Below are positions 8,447 through 17,118 of a DNA stretch of 64,000 nt, one piece after another. Below the pieces are notes generated by a model that worked only from the letters and a program-made list of their open reading frames with translations, ran no database searches and was not told the DNA's origin. The DNA is from Streptomyces sp. CNH099 (GTDB lineage Bacteria; Actinomycetota; Actinomycetes; Streptomycetales; Streptomycetaceae): assembly GCA_000514715.1 (NCBI GenBank), contig AZWL01000011.1, positions 100,506 through 164,505 on the forward strand, read 5' to 3'. Positions within the stretch are counted from its first letter, which is position 1. The number at the start of each line of letters is the position of its first letter. The position numbers and the translations under genes are program-made.

Positions 8447-9730
8447 GTGACGATCTCAAGACGCAAACTCATCATCTCCGGCGCCACCGCCTCCGCCGCG
8501 GCCGCCGCCGGCGGCCTCTCCGCCCGGCTGGCCGGCGCCGCCGAGGAGCCCGCCGCGGCGGCGCGGCCGGGCGCGCAGCCCGCGGCCGGCCCCGTGGGCG
8601 ACGTAGTCGGCAAGGTCACCGTCGGCTACCAGGGCTGGTTCGCCTGCCCCGGCGACGGCGCGCCCATCAACGGGTGGTGGCACTGGAGCCAGGACATGAG
8701 CCGGCCGCCGTCCCCCGCCAACACCACCATCAAGTCCTGGCCGGACATGCGGGAGTACGACCGCACGTACCCCACCGACTACCGGGACCTCAACGGCGGC
8801 GGCCCGGCCGCCCTGTTCTCCTCGTGGGACGAGCAGACCGTCGACACGCACTTCCGCTGGATGGCCGAGAACAACTGCGACACCGCCGCCCTGCAGCGGT
8901 TCAACCCCTTCGGCGGGGAGGGCGCGACGCGCGACGGCATGGCGCGGAAGGTGCGCGCGGCGGCCGAGCGGCACGGCCGCAAGTTCTACGTGATGTACGA
9001 CGTCACCTCCTGGACCGCGATGCAGTCCCAGATCAAGGAGGACTGGACGGCGAAGATGAGCGCGTACACGTCGTCCGGCGCGTACGCCGTGCAGAACGGC
9101 AAGCCGGTGGTGTGCATCTGGGGCTTCGGCTTCAACGACCCCGGCCGCCCCTTCGAGCCCGGGCCCTGCCTCGACGTCGTCAACTGGTTCAAGGCGCAGG
9201 GCTGTTACGTCATCGGCGGCGTGCCCACGCACTGGCGCACCGGCCAATCCGACTCCCGGCCGGGCTTCCTCGACGTCTACCACGCCTTCCACATGCTCTC
9301 GCCGTGGATGGTGGGCCGCATCTCCGACGTCGCCGGCGCCGACCACTTCCACGCCCACGTCAACGGCCCGGACAAGGCCGACTGCGACGCGCACGGCATC
9401 GACTACCAGCCCTGCGTCATCCCCGGCGACCTGCAGAGCGGGCACCGGGCGCACGGCGACCTGATGTGGCGGCAGTTCTACAACATGGTCCGGCTGGACG
9501 TCGGCGGCGTCTACATCTCGATGTTCGACGAGTACAACGAGGCCAACCAGATCGCCAAGACCGCGGAGACCGCGGCCCAGGTGCCGGCCGGCTCGGGCCT
9601 GCGCGCCCTGGACGAGGACGGCACGTCCTGCTCCTCGGACTACTACCTGCGGCTGACCGCGGACGGCGGCCGGATGCTCAAGGGCGAGCTGCCCCTCACC
9701 CCCGACCGCCCCACCCCGCCGCGGCTCTGA
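8447..9730 (+). CDS. Tat-exported glycoside hydrolase family 71/99-like protein
   Basis: This 427-residue protein starts with a twin-arginine signal (SRRKLIISG, then an Ala-rich hydrophobic stretch to about residue 32). The mature part opens with VGKVTVGYQGWFACPGDG and HWSQDM, then WPDMREYDRTYP and FSSWDEQTVDTHFRWMAENN. It ends with YISMFDEYNEANQIAK, where acidic residues of a TIM-barrel glycosidase would sit. This pattern matches proteins annotated as GH71/99-like (alpha-mannan or xylose/arabinose-type backbones), but the substrate is unknown. The GTG start follows GAGGAAAA at 8433-8440. The 170 bases upstream are unusually A/T-rich. The gene stands alone between the antiporter and the ROK chimera. 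Confidence 0.65.
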   Translation: MTISRRKLIISGATASAAAAAGGLSARLAGAAEEPAAAARPGAQPAAGPVGDVVGKVTVGYQGWFACPGDGAPINGWWHWSQDMSRPPSPANTTIKSWPDMREYDRTYPTDYRDLNGGGPAALFSSWDEQTVDTHFRWMAENNCDTAALQRFNPFGGEGATRDGMARKVRAAAERHGRKFYVMYDVTSWTAMQSQIKEDWTAKMSAYTSSGAYAVQNGKPVVCIWGFGFNDPGRPFEPGPCLDVVNWFKAQGCYVIGGVPTHWRTGQSDSRPGFLDVYHAFHMLSPWMVGRISDVAGADHFHAHVNGPDKADCDAHGIDYQPCVIPGDLQSGHRAHGDLMWRQFYNMVRLDVGGVYISMFDEYNEANQIAKTAETAAQVPAGSGLRALDEDGTSCSSDYYLRLTADGGRMLKGELPLTPDRPTPPRL

Positions 9731-9735
9731 GCCCG

Positions 9736-9780
9736 CGCCCCGCCGGAGCGTTCCCCGCCGGGGTCCGCCCGGCGGGGGCG
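9736..9780 (+). terminator. Hairpin terminator after the GH71/99-like gene
   Basis: CGCCCCGCCGG (9736-9746) pairs with CCGGCGGGGGCG (9769-9780) with one bulged G. It is followed immediately by TTTGT, so it is a good intrinsic terminator. Confidence 0.7.
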
Positions 9781-9947
9781 TTTGTCAGGCAGTTGTTTTC
9801 CAGCCCTGCGGCAGTCGTCTTTTATTTCGCCTGACAATTCACCAGCACCCTTTAAGGACAGGCAACGAGAAGAAGTATTCGGGGCGTTGACTTAGTAACA
9901 CACGTGGTTTTTCATGTGCGGCACGAGCCGGACAGGAAAGGCCACGC

Positions 9948-12305
9948 ATGCATCCCCACCGGCAGGCGACCGTGACCGCCACCGCGCCGCCCCCCGTCCG
10001 GCCCTCCGCCGAGGACGCCGGACTCCTGCGTCGCTGGGCGGCCGAGGGCGGGGCGCTCGCACTGCGGGCCCGGATCGTGCTGCTGGCCGGGCAGGGCATG
10101 CGGGACACCGACATAGCCCGGCGGCTCGGCGTCTCCCGGCAGACGGTGGGCGCCTGGCGGCACAGGTGGGCCGACCAGGGGATCGCCGGGCTGCGGCACC
10201 GGGCCCGCCCCGGGCGGCCCGCCACCGTCGACGAGGCGGAGGTCATCGCCCGTACGCTCCTCGCCAGCGACGGCGCCGCCGCCTCCCGGGCCGTCGGCCG
10301 CGAGCTGGGCCTGTCCCACGCCACCGTCGCCGCCATCCGGCGCCGCTGGTCGGACCGGCCGCCCGCCGACCCGCCGCTGCCCGGCTCCGACATCTGGGTC
10401 GTCGGGCTGTACGCGGACGCCCACGGCGCCGTGCTCCTCGCCGGGGCCCGTACCGGCTCCGCCGCGCAGCCGCGCCGCCCCGCCGGCAGCACCGTCGGCG
10501 CCGACGTGCTGGCCCGGCTCGACCGGGCCTGCGACGCGCTGCCCGGCGCCGTCGCCGACGGCGACCACCCCCCGGCGCCGCACGAGGCGTTCGCCGCGTT
10601 CCTCGCCGAGGCCAGCCGGCGGCACCCCCGTATCGAGCTGTACGCGCTGACGCTCTGGACCGCGGACGCCACGGCGGACCACCCCCACGCGACCGCCGCA
10701 CCCCTCGCACCGGCCAGCGCCTCGCCGGGCACCCCGCCGACCGCCGCACCGGCGGTCCCCGCCCTGGCCCCCGCCGTCCGCCCCGAGACCCCGGCGCCCG
10801 CCTCCCGCCACCGCATCCCCGCCGCCTGCACCTGGCGCAGCTACCTCCGCGCCCTCGTCGCCCTCGACAGCGGCCGCCACCCCGAGTCCTCCCGCCGCGT
10901 CTACCTCGACCTCGCCGCCGCCGTCGAGGCGTACGCCCGGCAGCCGTCCGGCGAGCCGCTGCGGTGGCTCCGCGAGTCGATCGCCAGCCACGCCGCCCCG
11001 CCCCGCCCCCGTACCCGCCCCGGGGACGGCGCGGGCGGGGCCGCCGGGCGCCGGTCGTCCGCCGCCGGCGCCGCCGCCGGCATCGGCGCGAACCACATCG
11101 ACCTCGGCTCGTTCAACGAGTGCGTGGTCATCGAGGCCGTGCGCCTCGCCGGCAGCGTCACCCGCGGCGAGATCGCCCACCGCACCGGCCTGACCCAGCA
11201 GTCCGTGTCCCGGATCGCCCGCTCGCTGCTGGCCCGCGGCATCCTCGTCGAGGAGAACCGCCGCCGGGCGGCCTCCGGCAAGCCGCGCACCCCCGTGCGG
11301 CTGCGCGGGGAGGCGGCCCACGCGGTCGGCATCCACATCGACCCGGAGGTCTTCACCGCCGTCGTCATCGACCTGGACGGCGCGATCGTCGCCGAGCGCA
11401 CCCGGCCCGTACCGCCGACCGGCGACCCCGACGTGCTGGTCAGGCAGGTGGCGCAGCTCGGCCGCGGCGTGCTCGCCGACGCCCGCGGCGGGGTGCGGCC
11501 CGGGGGCTTCCTCGGCATCGGCGTGGCCGTCCCCGGTCCCGTGGACACCGACTCCGGCACGGTGCTCGACCCGCCGCTGATGTCGGTGTGGACGGACCTG
11601 CCGCTGCTGTACCTCCTCAAGGACCACTTCCGGTGCCCGCTGATCATGGAGAAGGACGCGTCGGCCGCCGCCGCGGGCGAGCGGTGGATCGGCCGCGACC
11701 GGCGCGCCCGCGACTTCGCGTACGTCTACCTCGGCACCGGCGTGGGCTCCGGCCTCTACCTCAACGGCGACCTGCACCGCGGCACCAGCGCCAACGCAGG
11801 CGAGTTCGGGCAGCTCTGCGCCGTCGCCCTCGGCCGCACCGGGCCGGGCGGCCGGCCGGAGGTGCTGCCCGAGTGCAACCCGCCGCTCGGGCTGTCCCGG
11901 CTCGCCGCCCGGCACGGCTTCCCCCTCGACGCCGCCCTCGCCGGCACCGCCGCCGGCTACCGGGCCGTCACCGAGGCCGCCGCGGCCGGCGACGCCGCCG
12001 CCACCGCCGCCGTACGGGAGCTGGCGCGGGCCGTCGGACAGGGCACCACGAGCCTGGTGGACCTGCTCGACATCGACCTCGTCGTCCTCGGCGGGCCGTT
12101 CTTCACCGGCCCCGCCGCCCCGCTGTACCTCGCCCACATCGGCGAGATGGTCAACGACTTCCCCACCGCGCGCCGGCTCCGGCACGTCGACGTCGAGCGG
12201 TCGGTGCTCGGCCCCGAGGCCGCCGCGGTGGGCGCCGCCTCCACGATCTTCCACGCCGCGTTCACCCCTCGGCTGCGCGGCGGGACGGCCCTCCGGGCCC
12301 TGTGA
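9948..12305 (+). CDS. Chimeric regulator: degenerate IS630-like transposase fused to a ROK-family repressor
   Basis: The protein has 785 residues, about twice the length of a normal ROK regulator. Residues 380-785 are a ROK repressor. A winged helix (about 388-432, GEIAHRTGLTQQSVSRIARS) precedes the sugar-kinase-like fold with the VIDLDGAI, GIGVAVPGPVD, EKDASAAAAGER, YLGTGVGSGLYLNG and NAGEFGQL motifs. Residues 25-350 look by eye like an IS630-family transposase. They contain two helix-turn-helices (about 40-72 with IARRLGVSRQTVGAWRHRW; about 100-134 with GRELGLSHATVAAIRRRW), VVGLYADAHGAVLL (151-164), HEAFAAFLAEA (212-222), and a C-terminal SSRRVYLDLAAAVEAYA block (315-330). The residues aligned with the DDE triad appear replaced (A/G near 166, T/L near 235, R near 301). 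It is probably a sugar-responsive DNA-binding regulator of the secreted dehydrogenase 42 bases downstream. No frameshift is seen across the junction. Confidence 0.82.
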   Translation: MHPHRQATVTATAPPPVRPSAEDAGLLRRWAAEGGALALRARIVLLAGQGMRDTDIARRLGVSRQTVGAWRHRWADQGIAGLRHRARPGRPATVDEAEVIARTLLASDGAAASRAVGRELGLSHATVAAIRRRWSDRPPADPPLPGSDIWVVGLYADAHGAVLLAGARTGSAAQPRRPAGSTVGADVLARLDRACDALPGAVADGDHPPAPHEAFAAFLAEASRRHPRIELYALTLWTADATADHPHATAAPLAPASASPGTPPTAAPAVPALAPAVRPETPAPASRHRIPAACTWRSYLRALVALDSGRHPESSRRVYLDLAAAVEAYARQPSGEPLRWLRESIASHAAPPRPRTRPGDGAGGAAGRRSSAAGAAAGIGANHIDLGSFNECVVIEAVRLAGSVTRGEIAHRTGLTQQSVSRIARSLLARGILVEENRRRAASGKPRTPVRLRGEAAHAVGIHIDPEVFTAVVIDLDGAIVAERTRPVPPTGDPDVLVRQVAQLGRGVLADARGGVRPGGFLGIGVAVPGPVDTDSGTVLDPPLMSVWTDLPLLYLLKDHFRCPLIMEKDASAAAAGERWIGRDRRARDFAYVYLGTGVGSGLYLNGDLHRGTSANAGEFGQLCAVALGRTGPGGRPEVLPECNPPLGLSRLAARHGFPLDAALAGTAAGYRAVTEAAAAGDAAATAAVRELARAVGQGTTSLVDLLDIDLVVLGGPFFTGPAAPLYLAHIGEMVNDFPTARRLRHVDVERSVLGPEAAAVGAASTIFHAAFTPRLRGGTALRAL

Positions 12306-12346
12306 ACCGTACGCACCGGCACCCCACAGCACCGGGAAGGAACCCC

Positions 12347-14866
12347 ATGATCCGGACCCCCCACCGCCGGTACCGGCCCAGACGCGCGGCCGGACGCGCC
12401 GCCGGACGCGGCGGCGCCCTGCGGCTGCTGACCGTCCTCGCGCTGCTGCTCGGCGGCGGCGCCGTCACCGCCGGCAGCCCGGCCGACGCCGGCAGCAGCC
12501 CGGCCGCCGGCAGCCCGGCCGCGGGCGCCGCGGCCGACATACCGCCCGGCGACTACCAGCACGTCCAGCTGGCCTCCGGCCCGGCCGAGACGGGCGAACC
12601 CATGTCGCTCGCCGTCCTGCCGGACCGCTCGGTCGTGCACACCTCCCGCGACGGGACGGTCCGCTACACCGACGCCGCCGGGAACACGAAGACCGCAGGG
12701 AAGCTCGACGTCTACGGCCACGACGAGGAGGGCCTGCAGGGCGTCGCCGCCGACCCCGGGTTCGCCGCCAACCGGCAGATCTACCTGTACTACTCGCCCG
12801 CGCTGGACACCCCGCCCGGCGACGCGCCCGGCACCGGCACCCCCGCCGACTTCGAGCCCTGGAAGGGCCACCTGAACCTCTCCCGGTTCACGCTGACCGC
12901 CGACGGCACCCTCGACACGGGCAGCGAGCAGGTCATCCTCGAAGTGCCCAACGACCGCGGCCAGTGCTGCCACGTCGGCGGCGACATCGACTTCGACGCC
13001 CAGGGCAACCTGTACCTGACCACGGGCGACGACACCAATCCCTTCGCCTCCGGCGGCTACTCCCCCCTCGACGAGCGGGCCGACGTCAACCCGCAGTTCG
13101 ACGCCCAGCGCTCCTCCGGCAACACCGACGACCTGCGCGGCAAGGTGCTGCGGATCAGGCCCACCGCCGACGGCTACACCGTCCCCGACGGCAACCTCTT
13201 CGCGCCCGGCACCCCGGGCACCCGTCCCGAGATCTACGCCATGGGCTTCCGCAACCCGTTCCGGATGTCCGTCGACCGCGCGACCGGCGCCGTCTACCTC
13301 GGCGACTACGGCCCGGACGCCGGCGGCACCGACCCGGCCCGCGGGCCGGGCGGCCAGGTCGAGTTCAACCGCATCACCGGCCCCGGCAACTTCGGCTGGC
13401 CTTACTGCACCGGCACGAACACCGCGGCCGAGACGTACAACGAGTACACCTTCCCCAGCGGCCCCTCGGGCGCGAAGTACGACTGCGCGGGCGGCCCGGT
13501 GAACGACTCCCCGCACAACACCGGGCAGGACCGGCTGCCTCCGGCCCAGCCCTCCTGGATCCGCTACGGCGGCGACGCCGGCAGCCCACCGGAGTTCGGC
13601 GGCGGCTCGGAGTCCCCCATGGGCGGCGAGGTCTACCGCTACGACCCGGACCTGGACTCGGACGTCAAGTTCCCCCGGTCCCTGGACGGCCGCTACTTCG
13701 CGGCCGAGCTGGGCCGGCAGTGGATCAAGGCCGTCGAGGTCGCCCCGGACGGCTCCCCCGGGCTGATCGAGGACTTCCCCTGGGACGGCACCCAGATCAT
13801 CGACACCGACTTCGGCCCGGACGGCGCGCTGTACGTCCTCGACTACGGATCCGGCGGCGGCAACCAGGCGCTGTACCGCATCGAGTACGTCGCGGGCGCC
13901 AACCGCAACCCGGTCGCCGAGGCGACCGCGGACGTCACCTCCGGCGCGACGCCGCTGACCGTCGCCTTCAGCTCGGCGGGCAGCGCGGACCCGGAGGGCG
14001 GGGCGCTCACGTACCACTGGGACTTCGGTGACGGCACCGCCTCCGACGAGGCGAACCCCGCGCACACGTACACCGCGTCCGGCACGTTCACGCCGACGCT
14101 GACCGTCACCGACCCGGAGGGCCTGACCGGCACCGACAGCCTGGTGGTGACCGCCGGCAACACCGCGCCCACGGTGACGCTGGAGACCCCGGACGACGGG
14201 CGGCTGTTCTCCTTCGGCGACGCCGTACCGTTCACCGTGGCGGCGAGCGACCCCGAGGACGGCGCCGTCGACTGCTCCCGGGTCACCGTCACGTACGCCC
14301 TCGGGCACGACAGCCACACCCACGACATCAGCTCGGCGACCGGCTGCGCCGGCACCCTCGACGTCCCGGCCGACGGCGAGCACGACAGCGCCGCGAACCT
14401 GTACGGGGTCTTCACGGCCGAGTACACCGACGCCGGCGGGCTGACGGGCACCAGCACCCGCACCCTGCAGCCGCGGCACCGGCAGGCCGAGCACTTCGGC
14501 ACCATGTCCGGCATCGAGATCGCCGGGCACGGCGGCGCGGAGGGCGGCGCCACGGTCGGGTTCACGGACGACGGCGACTGGGTGGCGTTCGAGCCGTACG
14601 CGCTGGACGACGTGACCGGCATCAGCGCGCGGGTCGCCTCCGGCGGACCGGGCGGCACGGTCGAGGTCCGCACCGGCTCGCCGACGGGCAACCTGCTCGG
14701 GATGCTGCCGGTCGCGCCGACGGGCGGCTGGGAGAGCTACGAGGACGTCACCGCCCCGCTGACCGCGGCGCCGGCGGGGGCCACGACGCTCTACCTGCGG
14801 TTCACGGGCCCGACGGGGCAGGGGAACCTGCTCGACGTCGACGCCTTCACGTTCACGACGGGGTAG
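12347..14866 (+). CDS. Secreted PQQ-type sugar dehydrogenase-like protein with PKD and CBM6 modules
   Basis: This 839-residue exported protein has an Arg-rich, hydrophobic signal peptide (1-45). Next comes a six-bladed propeller of the glucose/sorbosone dehydrogenase type (about 60-515): SLAVLPDRSVVHTSRDGTV, GLQGVAADPGF, CCHVGGDIDFDAQGNLYLTTGDD, IYAMGFRNPFRM, and DFGPDGALYVLDYG. A PKD domain (about 520-600) follows with the usual YHWDFGDGTASDEANP core. A second Ig-like region then leads to a CBM6-type module (about 710-839, DDGDWVAFEPYALDDV). The likely role is oxidation or binding of polysaccharide-derived sugars outside the cell. The ATG start is preceded by GGGAAGGA at 12334-12341. The short gap to the ROK gene suggests one transcript. 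Whether it binds PQQ is not provable by eye. Confidence 0.85.
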   Translation: MIRTPHRRYRPRRAAGRAAGRGGALRLLTVLALLLGGGAVTAGSPADAGSSPAAGSPAAGAAADIPPGDYQHVQLASGPAETGEPMSLAVLPDRSVVHTSRDGTVRYTDAAGNTKTAGKLDVYGHDEEGLQGVAADPGFAANRQIYLYYSPALDTPPGDAPGTGTPADFEPWKGHLNLSRFTLTADGTLDTGSEQVILEVPNDRGQCCHVGGDIDFDAQGNLYLTTGDDTNPFASGGYSPLDERADVNPQFDAQRSSGNTDDLRGKVLRIRPTADGYTVPDGNLFAPGTPGTRPEIYAMGFRNPFRMSVDRATGAVYLGDYGPDAGGTDPARGPGGQVEFNRITGPGNFGWPYCTGTNTAAETYNEYTFPSGPSGAKYDCAGGPVNDSPHNTGQDRLPPAQPSWIRYGGDAGSPPEFGGGSESPMGGEVYRYDPDLDSDVKFPRSLDGRYFAAELGRQWIKAVEVAPDGSPGLIEDFPWDGTQIIDTDFGPDGALYVLDYGSGGGNQALYRIEYVAGANRNPVAEATADVTSGATPLTVAFSSAGSADPEGGALTYHWDFGDGTASDEANPAHTYTASGTFTPTLTVTDPEGLTGTDSLVVTAGNTAPTVTLETPDDGRLFSFGDAVPFTVAASDPEDGAVDCSRVTVTYALGHDSHTHDISSATGCAGTLDVPADGEHDSAANLYGVFTAEYTDAGGLTGTSTRTLQPRHRQAEHFGTMSGIEIAGHGGAEGGATVGFTDDGDWVAFEPYALDDVTGISARVASGGPGGTVEVRTGSPTGNLLGMLPVAPTGGWESYEDVTAPLTAAPAGATTLYLRFTGPTGQGNLLDVDAFTFTTG

Positions 14867-14888
14867 ACGGCCGGAACGGCCGCTGACG

Positions 14889-14932
14889 GGCCGGCACGGG
14901 GCGCCCGGGCGGCGGCGCGCACCGTGCCGGCC
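14889..14932 (+). terminator. Hairpin terminator after the sugar dehydrogenase gene
   Basis: GGCCGGCACGG (14889-14899) and CCGTGCCGGCC (14922-14932) form a perfect 11-bp stem 22 bases after the stop codon. Confidence 0.7.
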
Positions 14933-14973
14933 TCCCCGCCGCCCGGGCGGGGAGCCCGCCGGTGCGGTCCGGC

Positions 14974-15145
14974 GACGAAAACGACGAAAACGACGAAAAC
15001 ACCGCCCGCTCCCCCCGTTCCCCGCACACCCACCCCAGGGTAGGCCGCCCCACCGACAGCCACGCCTCCGTACGAGAGTCGCGCCCGGCCGCCGTACGAG
15101 CGCAGCCGTACGCCCGGTCGCCGTACGGGCTCAGCCCGTACGCCC
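14974..15145. repeat. GACGAAAAC tandem repeat and CGTACG-rich patch
   Basis: Three perfect copies of the 9-mer GACGAAAAC lie at 14974-15000. After them, the spacing up to the SDR stop codon contains repeated CGTACG palindromes between 15070 and 15145 (for example CCGTACGAG, GCCGTACGC, GCCGTACGG, CCCGTACGC). The run contains no gene. Confidence 0.6.
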
Positions 15146-16150
15146 TCACTCCGCGGCCAGCGCCGCCAGCAGCTCGCGCTCCCGCTCCGGGCTCAGCCCC
15201 GCCCGGCGCGGCCGGTCGAGGCCCTGCTCCCGCTCCCACGCGAGCGTGTCGGCCAGCATCTCCCTCCGCGGCCGGTGCGTCAGCCCCGCCGCCTCCGCCG
15301 CCGCGCCGCTGCGGGCCGCGAAGCCCTCCCAGCCCGGCTCGTCCAGCCACATCGCCAGCGACTCCGCCCCCATGAACTGCTCCACGCCCTGCTCCCGCAG
15401 CCACGCGGAACCGGCCTCGGCCACCGGCCCGGTGTGCCCGCCGACCTCCCGGGAGAGCCGGATCCAGTCGGCCAGGGAGAGGACCGGCCCGACGGCGTTG
15501 TACGTGCCGGTCGCGCCGGACTCCGCGTTGTCGAGCAGCCAGGCCACCAGGTCCCGGACGTCCACCACCTGCGTCCACAGGCCCGGCCCGTGCGGGACGA
15601 GCAGCGGGCCCTCCGGGTCGCGGGCGGCGCGGGCGACCCAGTAGCCGGTGCGGCCGGTGTGGTCGCCGGGGCCGCCGATGAGGCCGGCGCGGGCGATGAC
15701 GAGCCGGTCGCCGACGGCCTCCCGGGTCGCCTGCTCGCAGGCCGACTTGGCCTCGCCGTACAGCTCGCGGCCGACCTCGTCGAGCGCGGTGGGCTCCGCC
15801 AGCGGGGCGGACTCGTCGGCGCCGGGCCGGTCGTGGGCGGCGTAGACGTTGCCGGAGGAGACGTACGTCCAGTGCCGGGCGGTGCCGGCGAGCGCGGCGA
15901 GGGCGCCGCGGACGAAGCCGGGCTGCCACGACACCTCGACCACGGCGTCCCAGGGCCGGCCGGCGGTACGGGCGGGCAGGGCGTCGTACGCGCCGGGCTC
16001 GCTCCGGTCGGCGGCCACCAGCTCCGCGCCGTCCGCCACGCCGCCGCTCTCGCCGCGTGCGAGGCACGTCACCCGGTGCCCCCGCGCCAGCGCCAGCCGC
16101 GCCACCTCCCGGCCCACCCAGGCCGTACCGCCCAGCACGAGAATGTCCAT
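15146..16150 (-). CDS. NAD(P)-dependent epimerase/dehydratase-family oxidoreductase
   Basis: This 334-residue protein has an extended-SDR Rossmann fold. The cofactor loop is [13 protein letters not shown] near the N-terminus. YVSSGNVYA and [12 protein letters not shown] supply the Ser and YxxxK-type catalytic residues, and [13 protein letters not shown] is the downstream NAD-epimerase signature. The C-terminal third, with [17 protein letters not shown], is typical of actinobacterial reductases annotated simply as epimerases. The substrate is unknown. The ATG at 16150 (Met-Asp-Ile-Leu) is preferred over a TTG four codons upstream. The gene is convergent with the sugar dehydrogenase and is not obviously in an operon. 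Confidence 0.85.
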   Translation of the reverse strand: MDILVLGGTAWVGREVARLALARGHRVTCLARGESGGVADGAELVAADRSEPGAYDALPARTAGRPWDAVVEVSWQPGFVRGALAALAGTARHWTYVSSGNVYAAHDRPGADESAPLAEPTALDEVGRELYGEAKSACEQATREAVGDRLVIARAGLIGGPGDHTGRTGYWVARAARDPEGPLLVPHGPGLWTQVVDVRDLVAWLLDNAESGATGTYNAVGPVLSLADWIRLSREVGGHTGPVAEAGSAWLREQGVEQFMGAESLAMWLDEPGWEGFAARSGAAAEAAGLTHRPRREMLADTLAWEREQGLDRPRRAGLSPERERELLAALAAE

Positions 16151-16295
16151 GCCCGCACCCAAGCACCGATCCCGCCCCGGCGCAGCACCGCTACGCCGAC
16201 GGCAGATCCGGGCCGGCGGAGGCGGTCCGCGGGGCCGCGGGGCCGCGGGGCCGGAAAGGCCGCGGGCCGCTCGGTCGTCGCCGCGCGGCCGTCGC

Positions 16296-17111
16296 TCAGC
16301 AGGTCTCGCGCACGTACCCCGCCGCGCCCCGGGGGGAGACCGCGCGGTCGCGGCGGACGACGCTCAGGCGGTCGGCCCACCGCTCACAGGCCGCCGCGAG
16401 GCCGTCCGGGGTGTACTCGACGACCAGCACCCGGTCGTCGAACGCCGCCGCGTAGGCGGCGCACTCGCCGTACTCGCCGCACTCCTCCGCGACCGCGAAG
16501 TCCAGCCCGGTACGGGCCCGGTCGCGCGCCAGCTCCACGGTGTTCTTCTGGGCGACGGCCAGGCCGCGGCCGTGGGCGCGGTCGGCGAGGAGGGCGGCGT
16601 AGGAGACGGCGTGGGCGCGGGTGAGGAGGCGGGGGAAGCGGGTGTAGGTGTCGAGGTTGTCGGGCTCGACGGCCTGGTAGCCGCGGTCGGCGCAGCCGTC
16701 GATCCAGCGGCCCACCCGCGCCGCGATGCGCTCGCGCTTGCCGGCGGTGCGCAGGTCGAGCACGGCCTCGCCCCAGTCCTCGTCGTAGACGACCGCGCCG
16801 TCCGCGTCGCGCAGCAGCAGGTCGGGGTCCCACTCGTCCTCGGCGCCGGGCTGCGCCTGGAAGGCGTTGACGTAGCAGACGTTGTACGCGCCGGGGGCCG
16901 GGGCGTCGCCGCGGTCGCGGACGACGACGTCGACGCCGGGGGGCGGGGCGTAGGCGCCGCCGATCTGGTAGTCGACGCCGGCGCCGGGCGGGGGCGGTGC
17001 GGGGGCCGGCGGCCCGTCGTCGTCCCGCCAGGGCGCGAGCAGCAGGACGGCGGCGACGGCGGCCGTCCCGGCGGCGACCGCGAGGGCCCGGCGCACTCGT
17101 TCGCGATTCAC
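16296..17111 (-). CDS. Secreted GH114-like protein (endo-alpha-1,4-polygalactosaminidase family)
   Basis: This 271-residue protein has an N-terminal membrane or signal helix (about 8-24, [17 protein letters not shown]). It then shows the TIM-barrel pattern of the GH114/DUF297 family: [46 protein letters not shown], and [14 protein letters not shown], where Glu and Asp are the presumed catalytic residues. [11 protein letters not shown] and [21 protein letters not shown] follow. The family cleaves galactosaminogalactan-type polymers in characterised members; the substrate here is inferred only from family. The GTG start at 17111 has GAGGGG directly upstream. The gene begins 7 bases after the methyltransferase stop, so the two are probably co-transcribed. 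Confidence 0.78.
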   Translation of the reverse strand: MNRERVRRALAVAAGTAAVAAVLLLAPWRDDDGPPAPAPPPPGAGVDYQIGGAYAPPPGVDVVVRDRGDAPAPGAYNVCYVNAFQAQPGAEDEWDPDLLLRDADGAVVYDEDWGEAVLDLRTAGKRERIAARVGRWIDGCADRGYQAVEPDNLDTYTRFPRLLTRAHAVSYAALLADRAHGRGLAVAQKNTVELARDRARTGLDFAVAEECGEYGECAAYAAAFDDRVLVVEYTPDGLAAACERWADRLSVVRRDRAVSPRGAAGYVRETC

Positions 17112-17118
17112 CCCCTCA

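Noticed and set aside
8286..9840. CCTGACAA direct repeats flanking the GH71/99-like gene as a possible transposition footprint
   Set aside because: Only 8 bases match and the flanks differ; there are no other mobile-element signs.
14974..15145. A CRISPR array, because of closely spaced repeats
   Set aside because: Repeats are 6-9 bp with no regular spacing and no cas genes. No CRISPR array was seen anywhere in the window.
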